Positions 9,884 through 21,786 of a DNA stretch of 64,000 nucleotides are shown here, piece by piece. The stretch lies in the NCBI GenBank assembly GCA_026075535.2, contig AP026539.1, positions 2,790,001 to 2,854,000 on the forward strand. The letters are read 5' to 3'. The translations under genes were made by a program, and so were the position numbers. Numbering within the stretch: the stretch's first letter is position 1; every line of letters starts with the position of its first letter. This stretch comes from Tricholoma matsutake. Its lineage: Eukaryota; Basidiomycota; Agaricomycetes; Agaricales; Tricholomataceae. The notes beneath the pieces were generated by a model. That model searched no databases. It was not told the origin of the DNA and saw only the letters and a list, made by a program, of their open reading frames with translations.

Positions 9884-12064
9884 ATTTCTATCAGCATTTT
9901 ATCAAGGATTTCTCACATCATGCATGACCACTGTTCGACTTGACAGGAAAGGAGGCATGGAGGTGGGATAATACACAACAGGAGGCATTCAAAAGGCTTA
10001 AAGAGATGGTCACTTCTGCTCCCATCCTTACCTTTGCTGACGATTCACATCCTTTTCATGTAGAAGCTGACAGTTCTGACTTTGCGACAGGCGCCATGTT
10101 GTCTCAGCATTCTCTGGAGGACCAGAAGTGGCATCCTGTTGTGTTCTACTCCAAAAGCCTTAGTGCTGTAGAGCGAAATTATGAGATCCATGACAATGAG
10201 ATGTTGGTGATAATGCATGCACTTGAGGAGTGGTGACACTTCCTCGAGGGTGCCCAACACAAGGTGGAAATTTGGATGGATCACAAGAATCTCGAGTACT
10301 TCATGATGGCCAAGAAATTGAACCGTCGTCAAGCTCATTGGTCCCTGTATCTATCCAGATTCGACTTCTCCTTGCACCACTGTCTGGGTTGCAGCATGGG
10401 GAAGACCGATGCCCTCTCCCAATGTGCAGACCATGGGGATGGCAGCGATGACAACCAAAACATTGTGTTGTTGCAGCCAGACCTGTTCACCATTTGGGCA
10501 CTGGAAGGCATTGCACCCCAGGGCAAGGAGCGGGACATCATACATGACATTTGTCAGGCAAACCATTCATGGTTTACATGAGGATGTTGTCACCCGAGCT
10601 GTTAAAGAACTGAGGAAGGGATCCACCCTTTCCTTGCATGTGGCAGAGTGGGCTGAGAAGGAGGACTTGTTGTATTTCAGGGACTGCATCTATGTTCCCA
10701 ATGACCCAGACCTTCGCCGGTGCATCATATCTCAACACCATGACTCACAGATTGCTGGTCATCCTGGATGCTGGAAGACCTTGGAGCTCACCTCACGGAA
10801 TTATTGGTGGCCACAAATGTCACGACTCATTGGTCAGTATTGTCACACTTGTGACCTTTGCTTGCACACCAAGGTTCCTTGTCACAAACCCATTGGCGAG
10901 CTACATCCTCTTCCTGTTCCAGAGAGTCATTGGGATGTTGTCAGCATCAACTTTGTGGTGGAGTTGCCAGAGTCGAATGGGTTTGATGCAGTGATGTGCA
11001 CAGTTGATTCAGTCAGAAAACATGCTCACTTCATTCCCACTCACACCACTGTCAGTGCCCTGGGTGCCGCCCAACTCTACCTCCACCATGTGTGGAAATT
11101 ACATGGACTTCCTGGTGCTTTCCTCTCTGATTGTGGCCCTCAGTTCATGGCAGAGTTCACTCGCAAGTTGTACCGACTCCTGGGGATCAAACTCCTTGCT
11201 TTGACTGCTTATCACCCACAAACCAATGGCCAGACTGAGTGAGTCAACCAGGAACTGAAGCAGTACATCTGCATCTTTGGCAATGAACGCCAGGACGATT
11301 GGGACAATCTTCTCCCCTTGGCCAAGTTTGGATACAACAACCATGTCCATGCTTCCACTCAACAGACCCCTTTCCTCTTAGACACTGGATGGCATCCATG
11401 CATGGGATTTGAGCCTCGCCAAACTCCCTCACACATCGAGACAGTGAATGAGTTCACACAACACATGCGGGATAGCTTGGAGGAGGCAAAGGCGAAGGAT
11501 GACATGGCACACCTTTACAACCAACACCATTCTCTGACCCCTCAGTACAAGGTTGGTGATCAAGTTTATCTTGACTCCAGTGACATCTCCACTGCACGTC
11601 CATCCAAGAAACTTGCTCATCACTTCCTGGGACCTTTCCCCATTGTCAAGTGTGTTGGAACACATGCCTATCGTCTACGGCATACGCCTCCCAGCCTCCA
11701 TGTCCAGACTCCACCCAGTCTTCCATGTTGTCAAACTCCTTCCAGCTCCCCCAGATCCATTCCTGGGATGCCATTCACACCCACCACCACCACCACCTAC
11801 AGTGATCAAGGGAGAACCCCAATATGAAGTCGAGTCAATCTTGGACAGCCATTTGCGTCGAGGAAAACTCCAGTATTTGGTGCATTGGAAGGGTTATGGG
11901 TATGAGGAGAACTCATGGGTCGAAGAGTCTGACATGAATGCCCCTCAGTTAGTCAAGGAATTCCACCAATGGCACACTGCTGCACTGCATCACATTCAAG
12001 TCACGGACTTTGGTCATATGCAATTTCAAATGCATCGGGGCAATGCATCTTAGAGAGGGGGTGA

Positions 12065-12492
12065 TGTAAGGGGACTAGGGGGGGGGGCCCTGTGTGTTTC
12101 TCCTATTTTTTACATTTGTTCTATATTTTTCCTCACTTCATCTCCTTCTATTCTTCATTTTCTATGATTTTTCCGGATTTTATTATTAATTTTCCTTTTC
12201 TATCATGTTTTATGCATGTTGACAGTTTTATATTTAGAGGCAGAGCACCCTTCCGACATCTACCCCTTGGTATGACATCATTCAGCAGCCTTGATCTGCC
12301 TATCTCCGCCTTTTCTATTTTTAGGTTATTATTTGATTTTTGTCGTCTTCACATATACTGGGCATCGGCAAAGGAATCCTTAGAGTTTTCTCTTCAGATT
12401 TCCCTTTGCTAGGTCTGTCCCCAATCCCTGTACTATGTAGTATAATTTTCACTTCAAATTTCCCTTTGCTAGAGGCTTAGGTTGCCCTTATA
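12065..12492 (+). repeat. Gypsy-1 3' LTR (428 bp)
   Basis: It starts TGTAAGG directly after a purine-rich tract (AGAGAGGGGGTGA, 12052-12064) that would serve as polypurine tract, and ends CCCTTATA, followed by target duplication AGTTC. It keeps the segment missing from the 5' LTR. Confidence 0.92.
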
Positions 12493-12495
12493 AGT

Positions 12496-13071
12496 TCATG
12501 GCAATATACTTATGACAAGAATCCACAGGACATCTTCACCATTGTGGCATGTCCACACTGCATCCTCATTGTCCTCTATTGCAGTCTCATAGCGGCCCTT
12601 GATATTCCAGACTGAATTTTCATGCAGGAAAATGCAGTGGTTTTCATCTAAAAAAATAACATGTAAAAATCAAACATATCTAAATATGAACTGGAAACCA
12701 TACTGTGAACTGGTGGATATTTATGAGAAAGGACTCTTGATACCTTTGTGAGGTTGGGTGTGACTGCATGTTTGAGCTCCATGTGAGGCTTCACAATAGT
12801 TGGATCAGCATATGTGGTGTACACCTGTACCCAAGCAATGCGATGTTCAAGGCCATAGTCAAGAGGAACAGCATCAGCATTATTAAACACATTCCCCTGA
12901 GCTTGCCCACGTATAATCCCACCAGTATCACAGGAGGCACCTTGCAAATCAATTGTAGGACTTCTATTGAGGCGAGGAGGACTTTGCATATGAATATCTA
13001 AAAACCAGGCATCCAACATAATCTACACTTTAAATACACAGTAACTTACCATGTTCTACAGGGGCAGAATC
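12496..13071 (-). CDS. Hypothetical intron-containing gene, 3' part
   Basis: Minus-strand exons separated by good GT-AG introns: 13050-13071, intron 12998-13049 (52 bp), exon 12704-12997, intron 12648-12703 (56 bp), exon 12496-12647 ending in TGA. The protein contains SPPRLNRSPTIDLQG, LEHRIAWVQVYTTYADP, SHKYPPVHNENHCIFLHENS and EDNEDAVWTCHNGEDVLW. I do not recognise the family. The stop codon overlaps the AGTTC duplication left by Gypsy-1, which therefore inserted at the end of the gene without removing its stop. The N-terminus is probably encoded by the Asn/Asp- and Thr/Pro-rich sequence at 13130-13700. It may be KDZ cargo. Confidence 0.5.
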
Positions 13072-13129
13072 TAGTAAAAAATTATTCCATCAGTGAGTGA
13101 GATGAGAAAATAATACAATCATGAACTAG

Positions 13130-13700
13130 TGTCAGCTGCATTGGGGATGGTGCTGGTGTTGGGGCTGTCCCCACTGGCATTGGTGTTGGTGCCATGCCCG
13201 CTGGTGTTGGTGTTGGCATTGGCACCATTCCTGTGGGTGCTGGTGCTGGTGTTGGTGTGGTGGCAGTCCCCACTGGTGCTGGTGTTGGCATTGCAGCTGT
13301 CCTCGCTGGTGTTGGTGTTGGTGCCATGCCTGCTGGTTTTGCCACTGGTGCGGGTGTTGGCCTTGGTGCCCTTGGCATTGGCTTTCAGCTTTATCTGGTG
13401 TTCATCTTTGTCATTGTCTGCCCCTTCATTGTTGTTGTTGTTGACATTGTTGTTGTTGTTCTCCTGGTTGTTGTTGTCTTTATTGTTGTTCTCCTGGTTG
13501 TTGTTGTCTTTGTTGTTGTCCTCCTGGTTGGTGTCATCTTCATTGTCATTGTTGTTCTCATTCTCTTGGTTGGTGTCTTCTTCATTGTCATTGTTGTTCT
13601 CCTGTTGGTGTCTTCTTCATCGTCGTCTTCTTTGTCATCATCTTCTTTGTCATTGTCCTCTGCTTTGTCTTCATCTTCTTTGTCATCTCCTTAGTCCTCT
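13130..13700. repeat. Low-complexity block: GGTGYTGGTGCC-type and GTTGTTGTC-type repeats
   Basis: 13134-13380 is built from degenerate GGTGTTGGTG units, 13420-13700 from GTTGTTGTCTTC units. On the minus strand one frame gives an Asn/Asp/Glu-rich polypeptide (NNNQENNNKD) followed by a Thr/Asn-rich one, perhaps the disordered N-terminus of the gene at 12496-13071. A G-homopolymer of about 12 follows near 13762. Confidence 0.6.
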
Positions 13701-15011
13701 TCTTCCTTGTCATCAACTTCCTCTACCTCAGATCAGTGCTGGTGGGCACTTGTTGAGTTCTGGGGGGGGGGGGTGGTAAAACATTGCTGATGAGGCCTGT
13801 GGAAGTGGTCAATCTCTACCATGAGCTTCAGCGCATGTCCTGCTTATGGTGTTGGATGAAAAGATTGAAGTGGGCAGGGTATGGACACAATCAAAGAGAT
13901 CCTTTGAATCCTGAACTAGGATCACTTGCCAATTTCTGTCCAGCCTGTCCTCAAGTAGGCATTAATATACCGGAAAATTGGAAGGACGATGCAAACCAGT
14001 GGGTGTCAAAATACCTTGGTGCAGTGGCATCTAAAATGATACTATGGATTTCAGATTTGTTTTTAAATGCATATTCATGGCCAATGGGAATTTCAAAGCT
14101 GATCATGTTTGGCAGAAAAACTCCGATACTGATATATGGCTATGGGATGGAGGTGGGATGGCCCCAAATCAGGCTGAATATGAGCTGTTTCTCCAAGCCA
14201 CCATAGAACAATTAATGGTAGGTACCTTTGGCCAATGCCATTCCCGATGCCACCCCCAAAGCTGGTCTGATTTGTATTTGGGTTTCCAGAAGGCTCCTTG
14301 CAAAAATAAATTCCTAGCTGTTGTGAATGCTTTTCTGGTGTCAAAGGCATGTGACAGGACTGGAGTAGCAGCCATTGCGTGTGCATGGCATGGATGTTGT
14401 GTGCCCAATGCATTGGTAGACCTGTTTCATGGAGAACAGCAAAAGAAAGTCAACTTTGCTTTCCTTCAAGTGCTGAAGACCACCAGAGTTGACCCTCAAC
14501 AGGGAGTCATGCTCATTTACGACATTGTCTGCCAGTACATTATCCACCTTTGGGAACGTATTGGTGCCCATCTTCCAGCTCGCTTGACCATTGACCAGGC
14601 CATTGGGCTTTTGCATGTTCATGGCCACAAGGATGAATGCTTTTTTTGCTATGCTCCATCTTTCATTCCAGGGTCTGGCATTGTAGCAGGAGAAATACTT
14701 GAGTCTCTGTGGGCATTACTGAATTCCATTTCTCCAATGGTCAGAACAGTGACCTTGCCACATCAGGCAGAAATGCTTGATGATCATGCTACAGATTCAA
14801 ATCACAAGAAGATGCTTGGCATGACAGTCACACTCTGCTCAAAATCTCGGGAAGCCCTTGAGAACTCTACACAACTTGGCCAATACCACGGTGAACTAAC
14901 AGCAGCATTCGGCCAACTGGCAATCGAACAATAGGAGGATGAAGTGAGGGCAGCAGAATCCCAGAGGCTCACAGATATCAGGGTAATGGATATGTATGCC
15001 ACTCACATATC

Positions 15012-15412
15012 TGTTAGGAAACCACCCCATTACCTAATAAAATTTCATTTTTATTTTATTATGTCAAATTATGCTACATGACACCAAATGATGCTACACT
15101 TTGATAGTGTGAGAATTTATTTCGCACGCATCAATATGTATGTGCATGTACAAATGCATCGGTAACAACAATGTACAATATATGTAACATAGTATATAAA
15201 CCTTAAATATATGCCTAGGAGACCCTAGTTGTGTTCTCTTAGGTATTCCACCTACACTTTTGGTGTGAAAAGCCTTTGTCAACAAACTCACCTATTAATA
15301 ATCCCTCACATCAAAACCATCAATTCCCCCATCACGAGCGCGGATCCCACCCCCTTCTTGTAGAGAGAACCCACATGGTCTTAGTTAGCAGATAGTGGGT
15401 GTCGCCCTAACA
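15012..15412 (+). repeat. Gypsy-2 5' LTR (401 bp)
   Basis: TGTTAGG to CCTAACA. A TATAAA box lies at 15195-15200, and AGTTGTGTTCT at 15227-15237, about 32 nt downstream, is the presumed RNA 5' end (see primer site). Confidence 0.95.
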
Positions 15413-15414
15413 GA

Positions 15415-15425
15415 AGAACACAACT
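15415..15425 (+). promoter_or_regulatory. Gypsy-2 self-priming primer-binding site
   Basis: AGAACACAACT is the exact 11-nt reverse complement of AGTTGTGTTCT (15227-15237) in the LTR and starts 3 nt past the LTR end. No match to the 3' end of a tRNA is apparent. The TATA spacing of about 32 nt predicts that the RNA begins at the complementary segment, as in the Tf1 self-priming mechanism. Confidence 0.8.
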
Positions 15426-15899
15426 TCCCATATCAGTGTGCCTTCTCTTACTTGCACATACATCATTGTTTCACTATGCCACATCCAATTACTCATCCTT
15501 TCGGCACGAGCCAGAAGTACTTGTATATATGTAATCTACCTTTTCTTTCATAAGCCAATGCCAGGCCTTGCCTTACATTGCAACCGCCAGTGATCGAGAG
15601 GCAGTACTCATCATTAGGACAGCTGCAACCAGACAACCGATTGGATCTGGTTTAGTTACGATTTACATCACTCTATTCAGACAACTATTCAGACAACTAT
15701 TTTAGTTACAAGCCGAATTCAGTGATATCTCCGAGATCAGGCACTGTTGGAAGGGTTGTTGATCCAAAGTGTCAAATTAGGCGCCCAACGAATGATGAAC
15801 AATTGACGAACAATCAAGTAACCCATAAACATTTGGAGGGGTCTCGAAGAAAAAATTTTGAATTTGTTGAAGAAGTGATTCATCACAGATTCTACAATT

Positions 15900-16852
15900 A
15901 TGTCCAAACCTTCAACTTCTAATCCCGGCCCTAATCCTGTTCCCACACCAGCACTGGAGGCGAAAATTGATGCGCTTACAGTGCAAATGTCGCAGTTAGT
16001 GTCAGTGTTGGCAGCATCACAGCCCAGACAAGCAGAAGTACAGCCAGAGATGATAGGAGAAAGAGATGATGAGATGGAGGAGATGGTGGAGTGGATGTCA
16101 CAGGAGGATGAGATGGCGGAGAGGTCTGGAAATGGAAAAGCACGCTTAACTAAGTATGCACCCCCACAAATCTTTGACAGTACCATGGAGAATACAAAAT
16201 CCTTCATCAGCTCTATAGTATTGTACATCCAGGGGAGGAAGCCAGAGTTTTGTACGGCCAAGTCTAGGATTATGTTTGCTCTCTCATACATTCAGGGGGG
16301 GAAAGCACAGTTCTGGAGAAACAAGGCTATTAATCAAATTGCTGCAGGAAATAAACCATTTGCAACCTTTAAGGAATTTTTGGAGAGATTGGAGGCACAG
16401 TTTGGAGACCCTAATCCAAAGGCGACAGCCAATGCTAAATTAAAGACCATGCGCCAAGGTTCCTTAATGGTGGATGAATTTATTTTGCAGTTCAAAGCAG
16501 AAGCTTTGCAAATGGACATGGGAGAAGCTGCATTGGTAGAGTTTTTGAAAGCAGGATTAAATCCCTCATTATTCAAGTCTATCTACCGACTACCTTCTAT
16601 GCCAGAGAAATTGGACGAGTGGTATAATTGGGCAATGCACCTTGACCAGCAATAGTGGCAGGAACAGGCAGAGTCAAAGTTGATGTATGGAAGTAGTAAA
16701 TTTGGAAAGTCATCAGGAGGAAAGTCCAAGAAAGGAAAGGTGCCTCAGGCACAAGCTCCAAGGGCACAGCCACTGGCCATGGCAGTGACACCTATAGTTA
16801 CGGAGTCAGCAGCACCAGCAGAGGCAATGGAGGTTGATCAAGCAGGGAGATG
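15900..16852 (+). pseudogene. gag: Gypsy-2 gag
   Basis: ATG at 15900 opens a 251-codon frame to TAG 16653, then the same frame continues to a TGA at about 16851. The N-terminus is Pro/Ser/Thr-rich with a Glu/Met-rich segment (EMEEMVEWMSQ). The retrotransposon gag domain is visible as AQFWRNKAINQI, TFKEFLERLEAQFGD, VDEFILQFKAEA and LVEFLKAGLNPSL. A degenerate zinc knuckle, CFNCGQLGHISRN, with the last Cys lost, lies at about 16865-16905 just after the stop. Confidence 0.85.
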
Positions 16853-17187
16853 AGCCCCACTTAAATGTTTTAACTGTGGGCAGTTAGGACACATTTCTAG
16901 GAATTTAGGCAGAAAAGAAAGATTAGGGAAGCTACAATCGAGGAAGTGAAGCCAGAGGAAGGCAAGCAGAAGAATTTTGTGGAAGGTTCCCAGTGAAGGT
17001 TTCCCCATTGGTGACCCAGAATCGTTACAATGTATTAGTATCCGAGGAAACCCAGAGTAAATCAGAAAAGGAAATTGAGGAGGAGTACAACTGTTGCAAA
17101 TCACATGACAAAGAAAATTGTCATGCGTCATTTCCGAAAACCCCTAAATTCTTTATTCACTCTGCATGAATAGAACCAGAAATTACC

Positions 17188-20100
17188 TTGACTATGGGAC
17201 TGAAGACAGTGGACACGCATGCAGCCATTGATGTGGAAGTGTTGCTTGATAGTGGTGCTACAGGACTATTTATTAATTGGTCCTTAATTACTGGAAACGG
17301 TATTAACACATGCAAGCTGGCGCAACCTATAATGGTGTACAATATTGATGGAACAGTCAATTGTGGAGGAACTATTAAGGAGGAGGTGACTATGGTCCTA
17401 AAATATCAGGAGCATCAGGAGTGAGCAGTATTCAAAGTGTGCGATCTTGGGAAAACCAATCTAATAATAGGATGTCTGTGGTTACGGAAGCATAATTTCG
17501 AAATTGATTGGAAAACTGGGAAAGTACAAATGACTCATTGTCCTAAGGAATGCAATGTGTATGGGAGGAAGATGAAGAAGGAAAAAAGGAAAAAGAAAGA
17601 GAAAGAACATCTGAGGAAGTATTCTGTTACGATGGAGGAAGTGGAGGATGAGGAAATGCCAAATGGGGAAGTTCCAATCATGATCGAGAAATAAGAGCAG
17701 AAGCAAACCTTTAGAGCAATTCATGGAGGACAGTTGTGGGACAAGAATATTGTGAAGGTGGAGAAGCCAGTGGAGGAATGGGTGCCAAAAGTGTATCATG
17801 AATATCTGTCAGTGCTCCAGAAGAAGGAGTCTGAGCGAATGCCGGTGCAGAAGCCATAGGATCATGCGATCGAGATGAAGCCAGGGTTTGTGCCGAAGAA
17901 GTCAAAGGTATATCCGTTATCTCCGATGGAACAAGAAGAAGTGGATGTGTTCCTGAAGGAGCAATTGCGCAAAGGATACATATGACCTTCAAAATCACCG
18001 CAGATGTCACCAATATTCTTCGTGCCAAAGAAAGACCAAAGAAAGAGGATGTGTACAGATTATAGGTATCTGAATGAGTGGACAGTGAAGAATGTGTACC
18101 CCCTGCTGTTGATCTCAGAAATAATTGACAAGGTGGGAAAAGCCAAGGTCTTTACAAAATTGGATTTACAATGGGGATACAACAATGTATGAATAAAGAA
18201 AGGAGATGAGTGGAAGGCTGCATTTGCCACGCATCGAGGATCCTTCGAACCGCTTGTCATGTTTTTTGGGATGACTAATAGTCCCCCAACCTTTCAAAAT
18301 ATGATGAACGACATTTTCAAGGACGTCATAGACAAAGGCGTGGTAATAATATTTATTGATGACATTCTGATATTTACAGAGGATGAAGAGAATCATGAGG
18401 CAATAGTGCAGGAGGTGTTGTGGAGGTTGGCAGAGAATGATCTATTTTTGAAACCAGAGAAGTGTGTGTTTGGGGCAAGTGAAATTGAGTTCCTAGGATT
18501 ATTGATCGGCCCTGATGGGATCAAAATGGATCTGATCAAGGTACAGGCAATCACAGATTGGCCTGCGCCCACCCGTGTCAAGGAGGTTAAAGCCTTCTTG
18601 GGACTCACAAATTATTATCATCGCTTTGTGCACAATTTTTCTAAGATTGCCGCACCCTTACATAACCTTATGTGAAAGGGAGTAGGGTGGAGGTGGGGAG
18701 AGCAGCAGCAGACAGCATTTGAGGAGTTAAAGAGGAAGTTTGTAGAGGGACCAATATTAGCCCCAGTGGATTTCACACACCCTTTACGAGTGGAATCCAA
18801 TGCATCCAATTTTGCTACTGGAGCAGTATTATCAATGCTATGTGAAGATGACAAATGGCATCCTTGTGCATACTTGTCAAAAGGGTTGAATGATGTGGAG
18901 AGGAATTATGATGTGCATGACAAAGAGATGTTGGGGATAATACGAGCATTGGAGGCATGGAGGCATTATTTGGAAGGATGTACACATCAGATTGAGATCT
19001 GGATGGATCATCAAAATCTGCAATACTTCATGTCCACTAAAAAGCTTAATCACAGGCAAGTGCATTGGGCACTATTCCTATCACGCTTCAATTTTCACTT
19101 GGTCCACAAAGCGGGAAGCTTAATGAGGAAAGCAGATGCATTATCCAGACGTATTGATCATAAAAGGGGGGTGGAGGAGGACAATAAAAATGTTACCTTA
19201 CTCAAACCCGAATACTTTCGCATTTGCACTATGCATCAAGGGCATCTATTAATAGATAGCTCGGAAACAGAAATGTTGTCTAAAATTAGACAATGTTCAG
19301 AAATGGACGATGAAGTAGTGGAAGCCGTGAAAGCTCTGAAGGGAGAGAAGAAAGGTAATATTAAAGGAGATGAATGGGCTGAGGAACAAGGGTTAGTGTT
19401 GTTTTGAGGAAAAGTGTATGTACCGAAGGATCAGGATTTGTGAAGGGAGATCGTCCAGTTACATCATAATATGCCAATTGCCGGACACCCAGGAAGATGG
19501 AAGATGTTGGAATTAGTAATGAGAAATTATTGGTGGCCCGGAATTTTGAAGTATGTGTTGGGGTATGTGGATGGATGTGATACGTGCATGAGGGGGAAGA
19601 ATTTTCCAGAAAAACCTGCAGGAAAATTAATGCCGAACCCTATACCTAAAGCGCCGTGGCGAGATATATCTGTGGATTTTATTACCGGATTACCCGAGGC
19701 TCAAGGGTACGATGCAATATTCATAGTATGCGACCGCTTTACAAAGGAGGTCCATATTATTCCTACTACTACAGAAACCTCATCATTGGGCTTGGTGTGC
19801 CTCTATCTAAATCAGGTATGGCGGTTACATGGGTTACCCAATACCATTATCTCCAATCGCAAACCACAATTTGCTTCCGCGTTTATGCGAGAACTAAACA
19901 ACATATTGGGAATTCAAACTAAATTATCTATGGCATATCACCCGCAGACTGATGGGCAGACAGAGAGAATGAATCAGGAGTTGGAGCAGTACCTATGTAT
20001 GTTTGTCAACTACTGACAAACTGACTGGCCTGAATGGTTGGCAATTGCCGAATTTTCCCACAATAATAAATTCCATTCAGCTACTCATATGACACCCTTT

Positions 20101-20817
20101 TTTGCAAATTATGGATATCATCCTCGCATGGGAGTAGAACCCAGAAGGGAAGTCAAAGTACAGTCGATAGAAGATTTTGTATCTAAGATGCAAAGGGTAC
20201 AAGAGGAAGCAGAGGCGGCATTGAAGAAAGCACCTGATGACATGATGCGACACGCAGATTGTACTCGAGCATGCGCTCCAGAGTACAAAGTTTGTGACTT
20301 GGTATGGCTAAGTACCAAGGACCTGAATATTCCACGACCTTCGAAGAAACTTACGGAGAAACAAGTTGGCCCATATGCAATCTCTAAAGTGATCTCACCT
20401 AATGTGGTAGTGCTAAAATCACCCCAATCATTTAAGATTGATCCCGAGATTAATGTATCCCACTTACGCCCTTACCATCCGCCCACTATTCCTGGCCAAC
20501 AAATTACTCCACAACCTCCGATAATAGTAGAAGGTGCTCCAGAATACATAGTTGAAGAAATTCTAGACTCACGTCTTCGACGGAACAAATTGGAGTTCTT
20601 AATAAAGTGGAAAAACTATACCGACGAAAATAATTCGTGGGAACCCGAAGAGAATTGTAAGCGAGCACATAACGCGATCGCCCAATTCTTTAAACATAAT
20701 CCGAATGCTCCGCATCGTATTGCGAGAATGGTGTATGAGGGGATAAAATTCCGGCCTTACCAAAATTTCACAGAGGGGACAAACATAATATTTTCTCACC
20801 TGGAAGTCGAGACATAA
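17188..20817 (+). pseudogene. pol: Gypsy-2 pol (PR-RT-RNaseH-IN-chromodomain)
   Basis: One frame with scattered stops. Protease motif LLDSGATGLFIN (about 17250), a Lys/Glu-rich linker, RT with FIDDILIF (about 18350), RNase H (NFATGAVLS to RKADALSR), integrase with GHPGRW, YWWP, CDTCMRG, DFITGLPEAQGYDA and YHPQTDGQTERMNQELEQY, then a chromodomain (EFLIKWKNYTDENNSWEPEE, about 20590-20650). Interruptions include TAG at about 17858 and TGA at about 17983, 18190 and 18673. The C-terminal 259 codons (20038-20817) are open. Confidence 0.9.
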
Positions 20818-20828
20818 AAGGGGGGTAA

Positions 20829-21239
20829 TGTTAGGAAACAGCCCCATTACCTAATAAAATTTCATTTTCATTTTATTATGTCGAATTACACTACATTACA
20901 CCAAATGACGCCAAATGATGCTACACTTTGATAGCGTGAGAATATTATTTCGCACGCATCACTATGTATGCGCCTGTATGCGCACGTCGGTAACAACAAT
21001 GTACAATATATGTAACATAGTATATAAACCCTAAATATATGCCTAGGGGACCCCGGTTGTGTTCTCTTAGGTATTCCACCTATGTTTTCGGTATGAAAGG
21101 CCTATCTTAACAAACTTACCTATTAATAACCCCTCGCATCAAAACCATCAATTCCCCATCACGCGCGCGGATCCTGCCCCCTTCTTGTAGAGAGAACCCG
21201 CATGGTCTTAGCTAGCAGATAGTGGGTGTCGCCCTAACA
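20829..21239 (+). repeat. Gypsy-2 middle LTR
   Basis: TGTTAGG to CCTAACA, about 411 bp. It follows a purine-rich tract (AAAAGGGGGGTAA) and is followed immediately by pol-derived sequence instead of a primer site and gag. Confidence 0.92.
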
Positions 21240-21775
21240 AGTACAAAGTTGGTGACTTGGTGTGGCTAAGTACCAAGGACCTAAATATTCCATGACCTTC
21301 AAGGAAACTTACAGAGAAACAAGTTGGCCCATACGTGATCTCTAAAGTGATCTCACCTAATGTGGTAGTGCTAAAATTACCCCGATCATATAAGATTGAT
21401 CCCAAGATTAACATATCCTGCCTATGCCCTTACTGCCCGCCCACTATTCCTGGCCAACAAACTACTCCGCAACCTCCGATAATAGTAAAAGGTGCTCCAG
21501 AATACGTAGTTGAAGAAATTCTAGACTCAAATCTTCAACGGAACAAATTGGAATTCTTAATAAAGTGGAAAAACTACACTGACAAAAATAATTTGTGGGA
21601 ACCCGAAGAGAATTGTAAGCGAGCGCATAATGCAATCGCCCAATTCCTTAAACATAATCCGAATGCTCCACATTGCATTGCGAGAATGGTGTATCAGGGG
21701 ATGAAATTCCAACCTTACCAAAATTTCACAGAGGGGACAGACATAATATTTTCTCACCTGGAAGTCGAGGCATAA
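21240..21775 (+). pseudogene. Duplicated 3' end of Gypsy-2 pol
   Basis: It starts abruptly at AGTACAAAGTT, matching about 20283 onward of the main copy, and carries the integrase C-terminus and chromodomain (EFLIKWKNYTDKNNLWEPEE) to the same stop. It has its own TGA near 21291 and many C/T and G/A differences from the upstream copy. Confidence 0.9.
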
Positions 21776-21786
21776 AAGGGGGGTAA

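Larger units (their letters stand above)
6852..12053 (+). pseudogene. pol: Gypsy-1 pol (PR-RT-RNaseH-IN-chromodomain)
   Basis: The pol frame lies -1 to gag, with an ATG 5 nt after the gag stop. Landmarks: a protease D-S-G motif (about 7130), GYPWLRDHNPEV, RT palm with YLDDILM (about 8292), RNase H (WRWDNTQQEAF to KTDALS, 9958-10420), integrase zinc finger and DDE core (NPQT-type AYHPQTNGQTE, about 11205), and a chromodomain (QYLVHWKGYGYEENSW, about 11870-11930). Stops at 8370, 10234 and 11240 are TGA where Gypsy-3 has CGA. A frameshift lies near 11680. Codons 3' of 8558 continue at 9892 once the hAT element is removed. Confidence 0.9.
5198..12492 (+). mobile_element. Gypsy-1: Ty3/Gypsy chromovirus, decayed, with nested hAT insertion
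   Basis: LTRs lie at 5198-5562 and 12065-12492. The element is flanked by the 5-bp duplication AGTTC (5193-5197 and 12493-12497). LTR termini are the imperfect inverted pair TGTAAGGG and CCCTTATA. Internal order is gag, protease, reverse transcriptase, RNase H, integrase, chromodomain. The reverse transcriptase is split by the element at 8559-9883. Many in-frame stops, mostly TGA. It is the same family as the element at 44074-50094. Confidence 0.95.

Noticed and set aside
12496..13071. TET/JBP dioxygenase near the KDZ elements
   Set aside because: KDZ elements often sit beside TET/JBP genes, so I looked for HxD...H double-stranded beta-helix motifs; the gene here does not show them.
13129..13779. 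216-codon plus-strand frame rich in Val, Leu and Ala
   Set aside because: It is a translation of GGTGTTGGTG and GTTGTTGTC microsatellites; all frames through the block are open and the composition is not that of a globular or membrane protein.
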